A stretch of DNA of 53,154 nucleotides from Chitinophaga pinensis (GTDB lineage Bacteria > Bacteroidota > Bacteroidia > UBA4408). The position numbers were made by a program, and so were the translations under genes. The notes under the pieces were generated by a model, which saw only the letters and a list, made by a program, of their open reading frames with translations, was not told the DNA's origin and searched no databases. The stretch is taken from assembly GCA_945872355.1 (NCBI GenBank), contig CAMBZU010000014.1:1-53154 (forward strand), read 5' to 3'. Every line of letters starts with the position of its first letter. Position 1 is the first letter of the stretch. Positions 16,355 to 24,163 of this stretch are shown one piece after another.

Positions 16355-17581
16355 TTAAAATTGATTTACTTTCCTTTGTTTTATCATTGAAATATTCAAT
16401 AAAATAAGGCCTGAAAGCATTATCAATGCGAGTAAAAATAATATTTCATTGGCAAAAGGAACCATGGTATAACTTATCGAGAAAATTCCCTGAACGCCTA
16501 AAATGATTTCATTCAAAAAAATTCCTATTACAAAAATAATAAGGCCCAATTGCGCCATTTTTGTTTCAACTATTAATTTATTCATGTACGCATAAACAAT
16601 TAAAAAAACAGTTGTAAATGCTAATAATACCAAATGCAAGTATGCAATTACAATTGGTCTAAATCCGAAAGCAAATTTACTTATTGCTGGAATAGTAGAA
16701 CCTGCTTGTAGCGATACTTTGCATGCAAGTGCTGTACCTACAAAAATCAATAAGATTTTAGATATTAAATGTAAATTAAATTTTTCCCAGCACCTTGATG
16801 CTGCAATTGATTTAAAAAAAATAAATAGGCCCAATAATTGACCTAAAGCAGCAATAACAACAAAAATATAAATCCATAATGGTAGGTTCAACCAAAGTAC
16901 TGATAAGCCATAGGCAGGAATACACGACAAGGCAAACAATTTAAAGGTGAAAGGCTCCTTTATTAATTCAATATTTTTTGAGTATAAAAAATTTACAAAT
17001 AAGCCTGCACAGGCAAAGAAAAACCAACCATTGTACTGAAAGTGCAAATACCAATATACTGAAGCTAAATAAGCATGTTGCTCTAATTGTCTTGTTGCCA
17101 TCATATAACTTAAACACAAGGTGCCAATGGAAGATAATAGATTAAAAAACAAGGCCAAATTCATCCACTTAATTCCTGGTAAATTAAAAGATGATCTTGC
17201 CGTAATATAAAATTGATAACTAAACCAAAATGAAATGATGATTGAAAGCGACGAAAAAGCAATCGAAAAGAAACCATATCCATGCATTGCAAAGGATACA
17301 AGCATGCCATAAGCAGTTATTAAATTTGCATATAATATTGGTTTCATATGCCATAATTGCGCTTTTGATAATTTTTCTTTAACACTATATAGCATCAGCA
17401 CCATAATCATCATCGATATCCAGCCACCAAAAGCAAAATGTGAATGCGCATGCTGTAAATTCTTTTGATTAAGATAAGGAAACGCAAAGCCAATTTTATA
17501 GCGCATCACAACACCCAAAAAAGCAACTATAAGCAAATTAATTAAAGTTAAACGAATCCAAAATTTGAAATTAAAATTCAT
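16355..17581 (-). CDS. 12-TM membrane protein, haem-copper oxidase subunit I-like
   Basis: The 408-residue protein is nearly all membrane helices; I count 12, as in haem-copper oxidase/NO-reductase large subunits. Histidines sit near the ends of helices: H44, H46 and H48 in HAHSHFAFGGW, one in AMHGYGF, one in YLHFQYNGWFF and one in AYLHLVLLAF. The paired histidines that hold CuB or FeB in true oxidases are not seen. It may therefore be a haem-binding relative rather than an active reductase. It is the third gene of the Rrf2/Crp operon, 1 base after the regulator gene. Known families near denitrification genes (NnrS, NorB-like) are alternatives. Confidence 0.6.
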   Translation of the reverse strand: MNFNFKFWIRLTLINLLIVAFLGVVMRYKIGFAFPYLNQKNLQHAHSHFAFGGWISMMIMVLMLYSVKEKLSKAQLWHMKPILYANLITAYGMLVSFAMHGYGFFSIAFSSLSIIISFWFSYQFYITARSSFNLPGIKWMNLALFFNLLSSIGTLCLSYMMATRQLEQHAYLASVYWYLHFQYNGWFFFACAGLFVNFLYSKNIELIKEPFTFKLFALSCIPAYGLSVLWLNLPLWIYIFVVIAALGQLLGLFIFFKSIAASRCWEKFNLHLISKILLIFVGTALACKVSLQAGSTIPAISKFAFGFRPIVIAYLHLVLLAFTTVFLIVYAYMNKLIVETKMAQLGLIIFVIGIFLNEIILGVQGIFSISYTMVPFANEILFLLALIMLSGLILLNISMIKQRKVNQF

Positions 17582-17582
17582 C

Positions 17583-18176
17583 TTAATAGATTAATTTTCT
17601 TTCAATTATATTCACTATATTTTTAACTTTCATTTTGGCCAATGTTCTAATTACTGTCTCCACTCTAAGTCCCGTAAAATTTGCTATTTCTTGCCTTGTA
17701 AATGGAATCTCCATTGGCTTACTAGTGGCATCCAACTTTTTCTTAAACGTATTTAGAAAACATAAAATTCGCGTCTCGGGATTGTTATTTATTACTTCTC
17801 TGGCAGTGCATGCTTTATTGTACAGCCTGCGTGCAAATACATTAATTAAATCAAGTTGCAAGGCAGGATAATCATTTAATATTTCGAAATACTTTTCTTT
17901 ATTAATTTTCATAACTACCGAGTCTTCAGTAGCAACAGCGGCGCATGGATATGTTTCTGCTATAAATAAAGGCGATTCTCCAAAGCTACAACCTTCCTTA
18001 AACTCAGCCTGTGTAAACTCTTTGCCATCTACATTTGTATTAAACATTTTAATTGTACCTTTTATAACTTGAAAATAATTGTTAGGAACATCACCTTCAA
18101 AAAAAATATATTCACCCTTTTTATATTTTTTATTTATTGCTCCCCAAGCTACTAATACATTAATTTCTATTGGCAT
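17583..18176 (-). CDS. Crp/Fnr family transcriptional regulator
   Basis: The 197-residue protein has a cyclic-nucleotide-type beta-barrel (KKGEYIFFEGDVPNNYFQVIKGTIKMF, GCSFGESPLFIAETYPCAAVA), a long dimer helix and a C-terminal winged helix-turn-helix. The recognition helix reads GLRVETVIRTL; V172, E173 and R177 align with the Fnr/Crp contact residues, and I176 replaces the Fnr serine. The N-terminal cysteines of oxygen-sensing Fnr are absent, so it is more like the NO-responsive Dnr group. It is the likely binder of the palindromes at 7271 and 16334. It lies 6 bases after the Rrf2 gene. Confidence 0.9.
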   Translation of the reverse strand: MPIEINVLVAWGAINKKYKKGEYIFFEGDVPNNYFQVIKGTIKMFNTNVDGKEFTQAEFKEGCSFGESPLFIAETYPCAAVATEDSVVMKINKEKYFEILNDYPALQLDLINVFARRLYNKACTAREVINNNPETRILCFLNTFKKKLDATSKPMEIPFTRQEIANFTGLRVETVIRTLAKMKVKNIVNIIERKLIY

Positions 18177-18182
18177 GATATG

Positions 18183-18614
18183 TTATTTTAATATCTGTTT
18201 AAATAAATTATCTGCCTTTCCTAAATCTAAAACATTTTTTTTTAAAAGTAATTTTTCAATTATTTCCCTCGATTTTTTAAACTCTTTATGAAAGGCACAT
18301 GGCTTTTTTTCTGAGCATTTACTAAAACCCATGGCACATTGATTGAATACGAATTTGCCATCAATAGCCTCCACAATTTTTATTACTGGAATTTGTAGTT
18401 GCTTACCTTCAATGTAAAAGCCACCATTAGGACCTTTCAAACTGCTAATTATTCCATGCTTAACTAACAATTGCAATACTTTACCAAGTGTGTGGTCATT
18501 TTCTACTACTACTATTGATAGCTCTTTCGCTGAATATTTTGCTTCAATATTATTTTCAGATGCTAAAAATGCTATTGACTTTAATGCGGCTTGACAAGTT
18601 TTTGTAAAAATCAT
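18183..18614 (-). CDS. Rrf2 family regulator with three-cysteine Fe-S motif (NsrR/IscR-like)
   Basis: The 143-residue protein has an N-terminal winged helix (TCQAALKSIAFLAS, YSAKELSIVV, HTLGKVLQLLVKHGIISSLKG, GPNGGFYI) and the cluster-binding pattern C93-x6-C100-x5-C106 in NQCAMGFSKCSEKKPCAF. Rrf2 proteins with these cysteines carry a [2Fe-2S] or [4Fe-4S] cluster and sense NO or Fe-S status. It is the first gene of a three-gene operon and has a palindrome over its own promoter, suggesting self-repression. The -7 box ends 4 bases before the ATG, so the transcript would be leaderless. Confidence 0.9.
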   Translation of the reverse strand: MIFTKTCQAALKSIAFLASENNIEAKYSAKELSIVVVENDHTLGKVLQLLVKHGIISSLKGPNGGFYIEGKQLQIPVIKIVEAIDGKFVFNQCAMGFSKCSEKKPCAFHKEFKKSREIIEKLLLKKNVLDLGKADNLFKQILK

Positions 18615-18618
18615 ATGG

Positions 18619-18626
18619 CAAATATA
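18619..18626 (-). promoter_or_regulatory. Rrf2 operon -7 element (TATATTTG)
   Basis: Exact TAnnTTTG on the minus strand. Transcription is expected to begin at 18612-18615, on the start codon itself. Confidence 0.65.
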
Positions 18627-18628
18627 TT

Positions 18629-18648
18629 AAAAGTATTTAAATACTTTT
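18629..18648. promoter_or_regulatory. perfect 20-bp palindrome, probable Rrf2 operator
   Basis: AAAAGTATTTAAATACTTTT occupies the spacer directly upstream of the -7 box. Bound protein would block RNA polymerase. The AT-rich arms of about 10 bases resemble NsrR/Rrf2 operators in size and layout. Confidence 0.65.
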
Positions 18649-18865
18649 ATACTTTTATAAGAATAATTTCAACCATTAACAAATTTCAAAAACAACATAT
18701 GAAAATTGTTTATGGTTTAAGTACCTAATTAATTTGCCAGTTTAACCATTCTAACTATCGATTGATCTTTAAACCCAGCTTGCATTAGGAATAGTTTATC
18801 AAAAAAAAATTACAATAATATCATTGCTCACAGACTATTTTTGTTGTAATACCGATGTGAAATTA

Positions 18866-18977
18866 GTAATGGCCCAAACTTGTTTCACGGCATTTGTCCC
18901 AAACTTTTTTCCGATCGGCATTTACCAATGTAAGATTTTAAATTATTGGCCTAATTTATAAATCACATTGGTATAAA
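18866..18977 (-). repeat. island-border repeat, copy B (inverted relative to copy A)
   Basis: The reverse complement matches 7008-7119 with about 8 differences. The element abuts the arfB stop codon. The rest of 18649-18865 is AT-rich and shows no gene. Confidence 0.85.
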
Positions 18978-19400
18978 TTAATCTTCGCCAAACTTTACTT
19001 TTCTATTGGCAATTTTTTGCGCATGTATCTTCTTAGAAATTAAACGCTGAACCTTTGATTTTTTTGGCACTTTAGTAGCTGTTCTTATTTTTTTAGGCGT
19101 AAATGCTTCAACAATTAAATGCATAAATTTAGTTTGCACTTTATGCTTATTTTCTAATTGATTTCTTGCCACTTGCGACATCAATTTTAATTCCCCTTCA
19201 GTACTTATTTTGTGTACATGAAGTTGTTTTAATTTAAACTTTTGTTCATCTGTTAATAAAACAGAATTATTTATACTGAAATAAAGCTCCACTTTAGTTT
19301 CTACTTTATTTACATTTTGTCCGCCTTTACCACCACTGCGCGCAGTTTGATAATAAACTTCTTTTAATAATTCGTTTGCCAATTGTGTGAGGCTTTGCAT
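18978..19400 (-). CDS. arfB: alternative ribosome-rescue factor ArfB (peptidyl-tRNA hydrolase)
   Basis: The 140-residue protein has the catalytic GGQ (26-28) in ARSGGKGGQNVNKVETKVEL, typical of class I release-factor relatives, and a basic tail (PKKSKVQRLISKKIHAQKIANRKVKF) that enters the empty mRNA channel. It frees stalled ribosomes by hydrolysing peptidyl-tRNA. Length is normal. It follows tRNA-Arg by 16 bases, on the same strand, and may be co-transcribed. Confidence 0.95.
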   Translation of the reverse strand: MQSLTQLANELLKEVYYQTARSGGKGGQNVNKVETKVELYFSINNSVLLTDEQKFKLKQLHVHKISTEGELKLMSQVARNQLENKHKVQTKFMHLIVEAFTPKKIRTATKVPKKSKVQRLISKKIHAQKIANRKVKFGED

Positions 19401-19416
19401 GTATTAAAATTTTTAG

Positions 19417-19490
19417 TGCACCCGAAGGGAATCGAACCCCCAACCACCAGAATCGGAATCTGGCATTCTATCCAGTTGAACTACGGGTGC
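19417..19490 (-). tRNA. tRNA-Arg (anticodon CCG)
   Basis: On the minus strand, acceptor arms GCACCCG and CGGGTGC pair fully, the anticodon stem CCAGA/TCTGG holds loop TTCCGAT (anticodon CCG), and the T-arm contains GGTTCGATTCC. The discriminator base is A. The 3' CCA is not encoded. Confidence 0.95.
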
Positions 19491-19607
19491 AATTTTGACT
19501 TTCAATAAAACGTCATCTGTGTGACATCATTTCAAAAAATAAAACCAGTCATTTATGTTTTAAAAGAACTTAAATATTATACAAAACAGCTGCGCCAATT
19601 TAATTTT

Positions 19608-20387
19608 TTACTTTTCATATTTTTCTAGCTGCAATGTTACACCATTAAAAACTCCAAAGTGGGCATTTTTAAACCAATCGCCTAAATTAATGTAGCGAGA
19701 ATTACTTGGCAAAGTAACATCTAAAAGCAAATGGCGGTGACCAAAAATAAAATAATCATAATGCTTTTTCTCTAACACTTCTTTACAATAAATAATCAGC
19801 CATTCTTTCTCTTCACCTAAAAATATTTCATCAATTGGCCCATTGGCAGCTCGGCTTTTGCCCGACCAAAAATTAGCTAATCCTATGCCAAAATTGGGAT
19901 GCAAACGTGCAAACAACCACTGAGAAATGGGTGAAGCAAAAACCTTTTTAATAAACTTATACCCATGATCACCAGGGCCTAAACCATCGCCATGACCAAT
20001 ATAAAATTGTTGATTATTGATACACACTTCAATAGGATTACGATATACTTTTAGACCTAACTCTTCTTCTAAATAGCCAAAAGTCCACATATCATGATTG
20101 CCTGTAAAATAATGAATTTGAATGCCCGCATCGGCTAAAGAAGCAAGTTTACCTAATAGTCTTGTATAACCGCGCGGAACAACCGTTTTATACTCAAACC
20201 AAAAATCAAAAACATCACCAACTAAAAAAATATGTTGCGCATCTTTTTCAATATCAGAAAGCCATTGCACTAACTTTTTTTCGCGCAACAAACTTTGTGC
20301 TTTATTTGGCACTCCTAAATGAAAATCACTAGCAAAATAAACTTTCTTGCCAGGTAACAAATCTAAATTATTGATTGTTTCTAGCAC
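19608..20387 (-). CDS. lpxH: UDP-2,3-diacylglucosamine diphosphatase (LpxH family)
   Basis: The 259-residue metallophosphoesterase has all metal motifs: SDFHLG, GDVFDFWFEY, GNHD, GHGDG and FGHRH. The DFWFEY and GPGDHGYK stretches are typical of LpxH-type enzymes, which make lipid X for lipid A. The gene begins 3 bases after the upstream glycosyltransferase stop, so they form an operon. Confidence 0.88.
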   Translation of the reverse strand: MLETINNLDLLPGKKVYFASDFHLGVPNKAQSLLREKKLVQWLSDIEKDAQHIFLVGDVFDFWFEYKTVVPRGYTRLLGKLASLADAGIQIHYFTGNHDMWTFGYLEEELGLKVYRNPIEVCINNQQFYIGHGDGLGPGDHGYKFIKKVFASPISQWLFARLHPNFGIGLANFWSGKSRAANGPIDEIFLGEEKEWLIIYCKEVLEKKHYDYFIFGHRHLLLDVTLPSNSRYINLGDWFKNAHFGVFNGVTLQLEKYEK

Positions 20388-20390
20388 TGT

Positions 20391-21665
20391 TTAGTAATTT
20401 TTACTGAATTGCACCATATCATAAATAAGCTCTGAATAATTGGCTTCTGCATTAAATTTGTTTTGCCAAGTTAGGTAGGCATTTTTGCGTAAAGTTAAGT
20501 ATTCGTTTTCATCTAAATTATAAAGCTGGGTGAGCCTATTAATAATTTCTGATACCTCAGGATTTGCAGACAGCAAATAACCATTTTTTCCATCTTCAAT
20601 AATTTCAGAAACACCGCCTACATTTGTGCCAATCACAGGAATTGAAAATGACATGGCTTCCATCATACTCACAGGAACACCTTCATAGCTGCTTGTATTG
20701 ATAAGCGCATCAAAATGTTGTTTGTTCAAATATTCATACACTTGCTTCTTTGTAATATCGCCAGACAACACATACTTAATGTTTACTTTATTGAATAATC
20801 TGTTGAAGGCATATTGCTTTAAATCTAAATGGTCGTTTCCTTGTCCAATATGATGCCATTCAATATTAAATCCCTCTAGTTGCTCAAGCGCTGCTACCAC
20901 CAAGTCAATACGTTTAATTTTACCTAAAAAGGCTAAACTTAGTATTTTCAAAGTTTTTCCTTTTTTTTCTAAGTTCATTTCCTTTTCTTTTTCTACTCCC
21001 AAATAACTTACAATTAACTTGCTTTCATCAACATTGGGCACTTTTTTCAAAATATATTGTTTCGTTTGCTCCGATACCGGAAATACCCCATCTAAGCGCT
21101 GAAACATGCGGCTTCTTAAAGGTAAATAATGGTCTGGGGCTCTTTCAAAATATAAATCCCAATTGTGCAGTCGTGTAAACGCACCTGCCATCTTATATCT
21201 TTTTCTAAGTATGCCCATACCCAAAGTATATTCGTTACACCAATAGGTATAACAAGTAGTACGATGAAAAGGAATGCGATTCGATTTTAAAAAATTCTTT
21301 AATTGCAGGGCAAAATGATCGGCTCTAATAAGCGTACTAAACAGTGTTTTAATAATATTTCTGTTCAGTTTTAATTGGTAGTCATTTTTAATAATGCTTA
21401 TTTCTTTCCAAAAAACATAGTTAAAAATATTGTTTAGGCCTTTCAATCGTTCCCAAAATCCAATAGTATATTCAAACTGCGCTACAATTACATTTTTAGG
21501 TAATTGAAAATTAAAACGATGGCTTTGATTTTTTGAGAGTTTAGGAACCAATAAATATATTCTATCAAAATGTATAGCATGATACTTCAATTCTGTTTCC
21601 AGAAAGGGTTCACGAAGTCCGTAAGGAAACGATGCGCTAACAAGTATGAGATATTTTTTTTTCAA
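20391..21665 (-). CDS. glycosyltransferase family 1/4 (GT-B fold)
   Basis: The 424-residue protein has the C-terminal GT-B signature: LAFLGKIKRIDLVVAAL, then YEGVPVSMMEAMSFSIPVIGTNVGGVSEII with the donor-binding glutamate. The sugar and acceptor are unknown, but lpxH next to it points to cell-surface glycan. The start is TTG (21663-21665); no ATG is available and the promoter lies just upstream. Confidence 0.85.
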   Translation of the reverse strand: MKKKYLILVSASFPYGLREPFLETELKYHAIHFDRIYLLVPKLSKNQSHRFNFQLPKNVIVAQFEYTIGFWERLKGLNNIFNYVFWKEISIIKNDYQLKLNRNIIKTLFSTLIRADHFALQLKNFLKSNRIPFHRTTCYTYWCNEYTLGMGILRKRYKMAGAFTRLHNWDLYFERAPDHYLPLRSRMFQRLDGVFPVSEQTKQYILKKVPNVDESKLIVSYLGVEKEKEMNLEKKGKTLKILSLAFLGKIKRIDLVVAALEQLEGFNIEWHHIGQGNDHLDLKQYAFNRLFNKVNIKYVLSGDITKKQVYEYLNKQHFDALINTSSYEGVPVSMMEAMSFSIPVIGTNVGGVSEIIEDGKNGYLLSANPEVSEIINRLTQLYNLDENEYLTLRKNAYLTWQNKFNAEANYSELIYDMVQFSKNY

Positions 21666-21678
21666 GATGTATTTCTTG

Positions 21679-21708
21679 CAAAAATAGCTTAATTGTTAAA
21701 TAAGCAAA
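21679..21708 (-). promoter_or_regulatory. promoter for the glycosyltransferase/lpxH unit
   Basis: On the minus strand, TTTG (21708-21705), 18 bases, TATTTTTG (21686-21679). The predicted transcript starts about 8-10 bases before the TTG start codon. Confidence 0.6.
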
Positions 21709-21739
21709 GGTTTAAAGTTCAAATTGTGTTATTTCAAGT

Positions 21740-21770
21740 TTTGAAGGCAAGATATTTTAACTTAAATTTG
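21740..21770 (+). promoter_or_regulatory. promoter: TTTG (21740-21743), N19, TAAATTTG (21763-21770)
   Basis: Full consensus at ideal spacing, inside the longest open frame of the PIG-L gene. It sets the start at 21789 with a leader of about 12-15 bases. Confidence 0.75.
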
Positions 21771-21788
21771 AGGCTTAAATGCATAAAA

Positions 21789-22421
21789 ATGCTTCTAGAA
21801 GGTAATGTTTTAATATTGGCACCTCATACCGATGATGGGGAGTTAGGATGCGGAGGTACCATTTCGAGGCTCTTAGAGGAAGGAAATGAAGTTTTTTATT
21901 TGGCTTTTTCTATTTGCGAAGAATCTGTTCCTGAGGGGTTTCCAAAAAATGCACTTGAAACTGAGGTTAAGAAAGCTACGGCACACTTAGGTATTCCTGC
22001 TAAAAACCTCATTCTAAAAAATTATCCTGTTAGAAAATTTCAAAGTTTTAGGCAGGAAATACTTGAAGATTTGGTTAAGATCAGAGGAGTCATTAATCCA
22101 ACTACGATTTTTATGCCCTCAAGCAGATCATTACACCAAGACCATCAAACCATTTATGAAGAAGGAATGCGCGCTTTTAAGCACTTTACTTGCTTTGGAT
22201 ATGATTTACCTTGGGATACCATTAACTTTAGCACCACGGCGTTTTATAAATTAGAAGAAAGACATATTCAAAAAAAATGTGAGGCTTTGGCCTTTTATGA
22301 AACTCAAAATTTTAGAACCTATTGCGATGCCGACTTTATAAAGGGTTTGGCTAGGGTAAGAGGAGCACAAATTGCAGTTAAATATGCCGAGTCGTTTGAA
22401 TTATTGCGAAGTGTAAAGTAG
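21789..22421 (+). CDS. PIG-L family deacetylase
   Basis: The protein begins MLLEGNVLILAPHTDDGELGCGG, with the zinc-binding HxDDxxxxxGG motif, and has a later histidine motif in SRSLHQDHQTIYEEGMRA. PIG-L/LmbE enzymes deacetylate N-acetyl sugars. The start is placed at the ATG 21789 because the promoter at 21740-21770 is upstream of it and family members begin close to this motif. It is followed by GNAT and WbqC genes, a combination typical of surface-sugar modification. Confidence 0.88.
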   Translation: MLLEGNVLILAPHTDDGELGCGGTISRLLEEGNEVFYLAFSICEESVPEGFPKNALETEVKKATAHLGIPAKNLILKNYPVRKFQSFRQEILEDLVKIRGVINPTTIFMPSSRSLHQDHQTIYEEGMRAFKHFTCFGYDLPWDTINFSTTAFYKLEERHIQKKCEALAFYETQNFRTYCDADFIKGLARVRGAQIAVKYAESFELLRSVK

Positions 22422-22436
22422 TTTAATAGAAAAAAT

Positions 22437-22949
22437 TTGGTCGAATTAGTTCCATTAGAAAAAAAACATCTCGACATCGTAACCAAATGGAACTACGATA
22501 AAGAAATTAATTTTTATTTTTCGAAGCGTCCTCCGCTAAGTCAAGAGCAGCAAAACGATTGGCTCGAGAAAACACTTAAAGACAGTACTAAAAAGAAATA
22601 TATTATCATTCATCAACTCAACAAAAAACCAGTGGGAATGGTGAGTTTAATGAAAATAGAATTGACATCGCACAAAGCTGAATTTGGCATTACTATTGGC
22701 GAAAAAAATTATTGGGGAACAGGCATCGCAAAAACAGCAAGTGAAATGTTATTGAATTATGCTTTTCAAATTATAAAATTAGAAGAGCTTTATTTGACCG
22801 TTTTTGAAGCCAATATTAGAGCTATTCAGTTTTTTAGCAACTTGGGTTTTGTAAAAACAGGCAAGGCGTTTTCAAATGAAAATGGCACCATAGTTATAGA
22901 AATGAACCTATATAAATCTCATTTTTTAAACCAACATAAATTACATTGA
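22437..22949 (+). CDS. GNAT family N-acetyltransferase
   Basis: The 170-residue protein is of the RimJ/RimL type: VELVPLEKKHLDIVTKWNYD at the start, then FGITIGEKNYWGTGIAKTASEMLLNYAF with the acetyl-CoA binding loop, and VFEANIRAIQFFSNLGFVKTGK. The start is TTG. It overlaps the WbqC gene by 4 bases (TTGA) and probably acetylates an amino sugar or a peptide linked to surface glycan. Confidence 0.85.
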   Translation: MVELVPLEKKHLDIVTKWNYDKEINFYFSKRPPLSQEQQNDWLEKTLKDSTKKKYIIIHQLNKKPVGMVSLMKIELTSHKAEFGITIGEKNYWGTGIAKTASEMLLNYAFQIIKLEELYLTVFEANIRAIQFFSNLGFVKTGKAFSNENGTIVIEMNLYKSHFLNQHKLH

Positions 22950-23635
22950 TTGTTGCTATACATCAACCTAATTATTTGCCTTGGCTAGGCTATTTTCATA
23001 AGATGAAAAAGGCTGATGCATTTATTATACTGGATCATGCTCAACTTCCTGGAAAAGGCCTGCCCAACAGAAATTATATTAAAGGGAAAGATGGCAAGAA
23101 GGTACTTTTAACGGTGCCATTGAGAAAAACAAATGGGGTAAACTCAAGCTACATTGAAGCTATTCCTGACTACAGTAAAGCATGGCAAAAAGAACATTTG
23201 AATAAAATTAAAGATGCCTATATTAAAGCGCCATTTTTTGATGAACGTTATGCGTTAATTGAAGCTGTTTTAATAAAAAAGCATGAAAATCTGAGCAAAC
23301 TAAGTACTGAATTCATAGCAGAAGTTTGTAATTTATTGGAGATAAAAACAAAGATTCATTTAGCATCTTCACTAGTGAATAATCAATTACAAAAAAACGA
23401 GCGCAATATTGATTTGTGCCTGCAAATAGGAGCTACCACATATCTATCAGGACAAGGCGCCAAAAAATACAATGATGAAAGTTTGTACATCAAGCATCAA
23501 TTAAACATTATCTACCAAAACTTTGAAGCACCTGTTTATCGTCAATTAGATGAAGAATTTATGCCTAATTTATCGGTGTTGGATATTTTATTTAATGTGC
23601 CTGTTGATGAAATTAAAAGGATAGTTGAGGCTTAA
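22946..23635 (+). CDS. WbqC family protein
   Basis: The 229-residue protein opens with IVAIHQPNYLPWLGYFHKM, the WbqC hallmark, and later has YLSGQGAKKYNDE. WbqC-like proteins occur in O-antigen and other glycan clusters; the reaction is unproven. The TTG start overlaps the GNAT stop (TTGA). Last gene of the PIG-L/GNAT/WbqC unit. Confidence 0.88.
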   Translation: MIVAIHQPNYLPWLGYFHKMKKADAFIILDHAQLPGKGLPNRNYIKGKDGKKVLLTVPLRKTNGVNSSYIEAIPDYSKAWQKEHLNKIKDAYIKAPFFDERYALIEAVLIKKHENLSKLSTEFIAEVCNLLEIKTKIHLASSLVNNQLQKNERNIDLCLQIGATTYLSGQGAKKYNDESLYIKHQLNIIYQNFEAPVYRQLDEEFMPNLSVLDILFNVPVDEIKRIVEA

Positions 23636-23640
23636 TTAAA

Positions 23641-23707
23641 TTTCTCACAGATAGCACTGATTAACACAGAATATAATTTCTTACAGATAATACTGATTGA
23701 CACAGAA
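23641..23707 (+). repeat. two direct repeats of 31 bases (period 36) before the GxxExxY gene
   Basis: The units at 23641-23671 and 23677-23707 share CACAGATA, ACTGATT and ACACAGAA blocks with 4 mismatches in 31. An inverted relative lies after the gene. Confidence 0.8.
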
Positions 23708-23748
23708 AATTCTTAAAATTGATATCAATTACTTTTAAAACATAAACT

Positions 23749-24126
23749 ATGGACATTAATGAAATAACTTATAAAACCAGAGGTGCAATTTTTGCTGTTT
23801 TTAATGAATTAGGACCAGGTTTGCTTGAAAGTGTGTATGAAGCTGCTTTAACTTATGAGCTTAATACCTTAGGTTTAAAGGTAAGAAATCAAGTACCAGT
23901 GCCTGTTGTTTATAAAGAAGTAAAATTAGATATTGGTTTCAGATTAGATTTAATTGTGGAAGAACAGGTAATTGTTGAGATAAAATCTGTAGAACTCATG
24001 CACAATGTGCACAAAAAGCAATTACTCACTTACCTCAAACTTTCAAATAAAAAACTAGGCTTACTTGTAAATTTTAACTCCGATAAATTAGTTGATAAAG
24101 AAAGTATCTTCCGCATCATTAATTAA
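23749..24126 (+). CDS. GxxExxY family protein
   Basis: The 125-residue protein has the name-giving motif in GPGLLESVYEAALTYEL and a nuclease-like core (KLDIGFRLDLIVEEQVIVEIKSVE), whose D...E.K layout resembles PD-(D/E)XK enzymes. The function is unknown. It stands alone between CACAGA-type repeats in opposite orientations, as often seen for this family, which hints at mobility. Confidence 0.88.
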   Translation: MDINEITYKTRGAIFAVFNELGPGLLESVYEAALTYELNTLGLKVRNQVPVPVVYKEVKLDIGFRLDLIVEEQVIVEIKSVELMHNVHKKQLLTYLKLSNKKLGLLVNFNSDKLVDKESIFRIIN

Positions 24127-24129
24127 AAC

Positions 24130-24160
24130 TATCTGTGTAAATCTGTGTTCTCTGTGAGAA
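24130..24160 (-). repeat. inverted copy of the CACAGA repeat after the GxxExxY gene
   Basis: The minus strand reads TTCTCACAGAGAACACAGAT and continues TTACACAGAT, matching the phase and composition of the units at 23641-23707 in the opposite direction. Confidence 0.7.
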
Positions 24161-24163
24161 GCC

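Noticed and set aside
7333-18614. Full denitrification pathway
   Set aside because: No nitrate or nitrite reductase and no NorB/NorC with complete metal ligands is seen; only N2O reduction is supported here.
23641-24160. Possible CRISPR array
   Set aside because: Only two direct units of 31 bases with a 5-base spacer, no further repeats and no cas genes.
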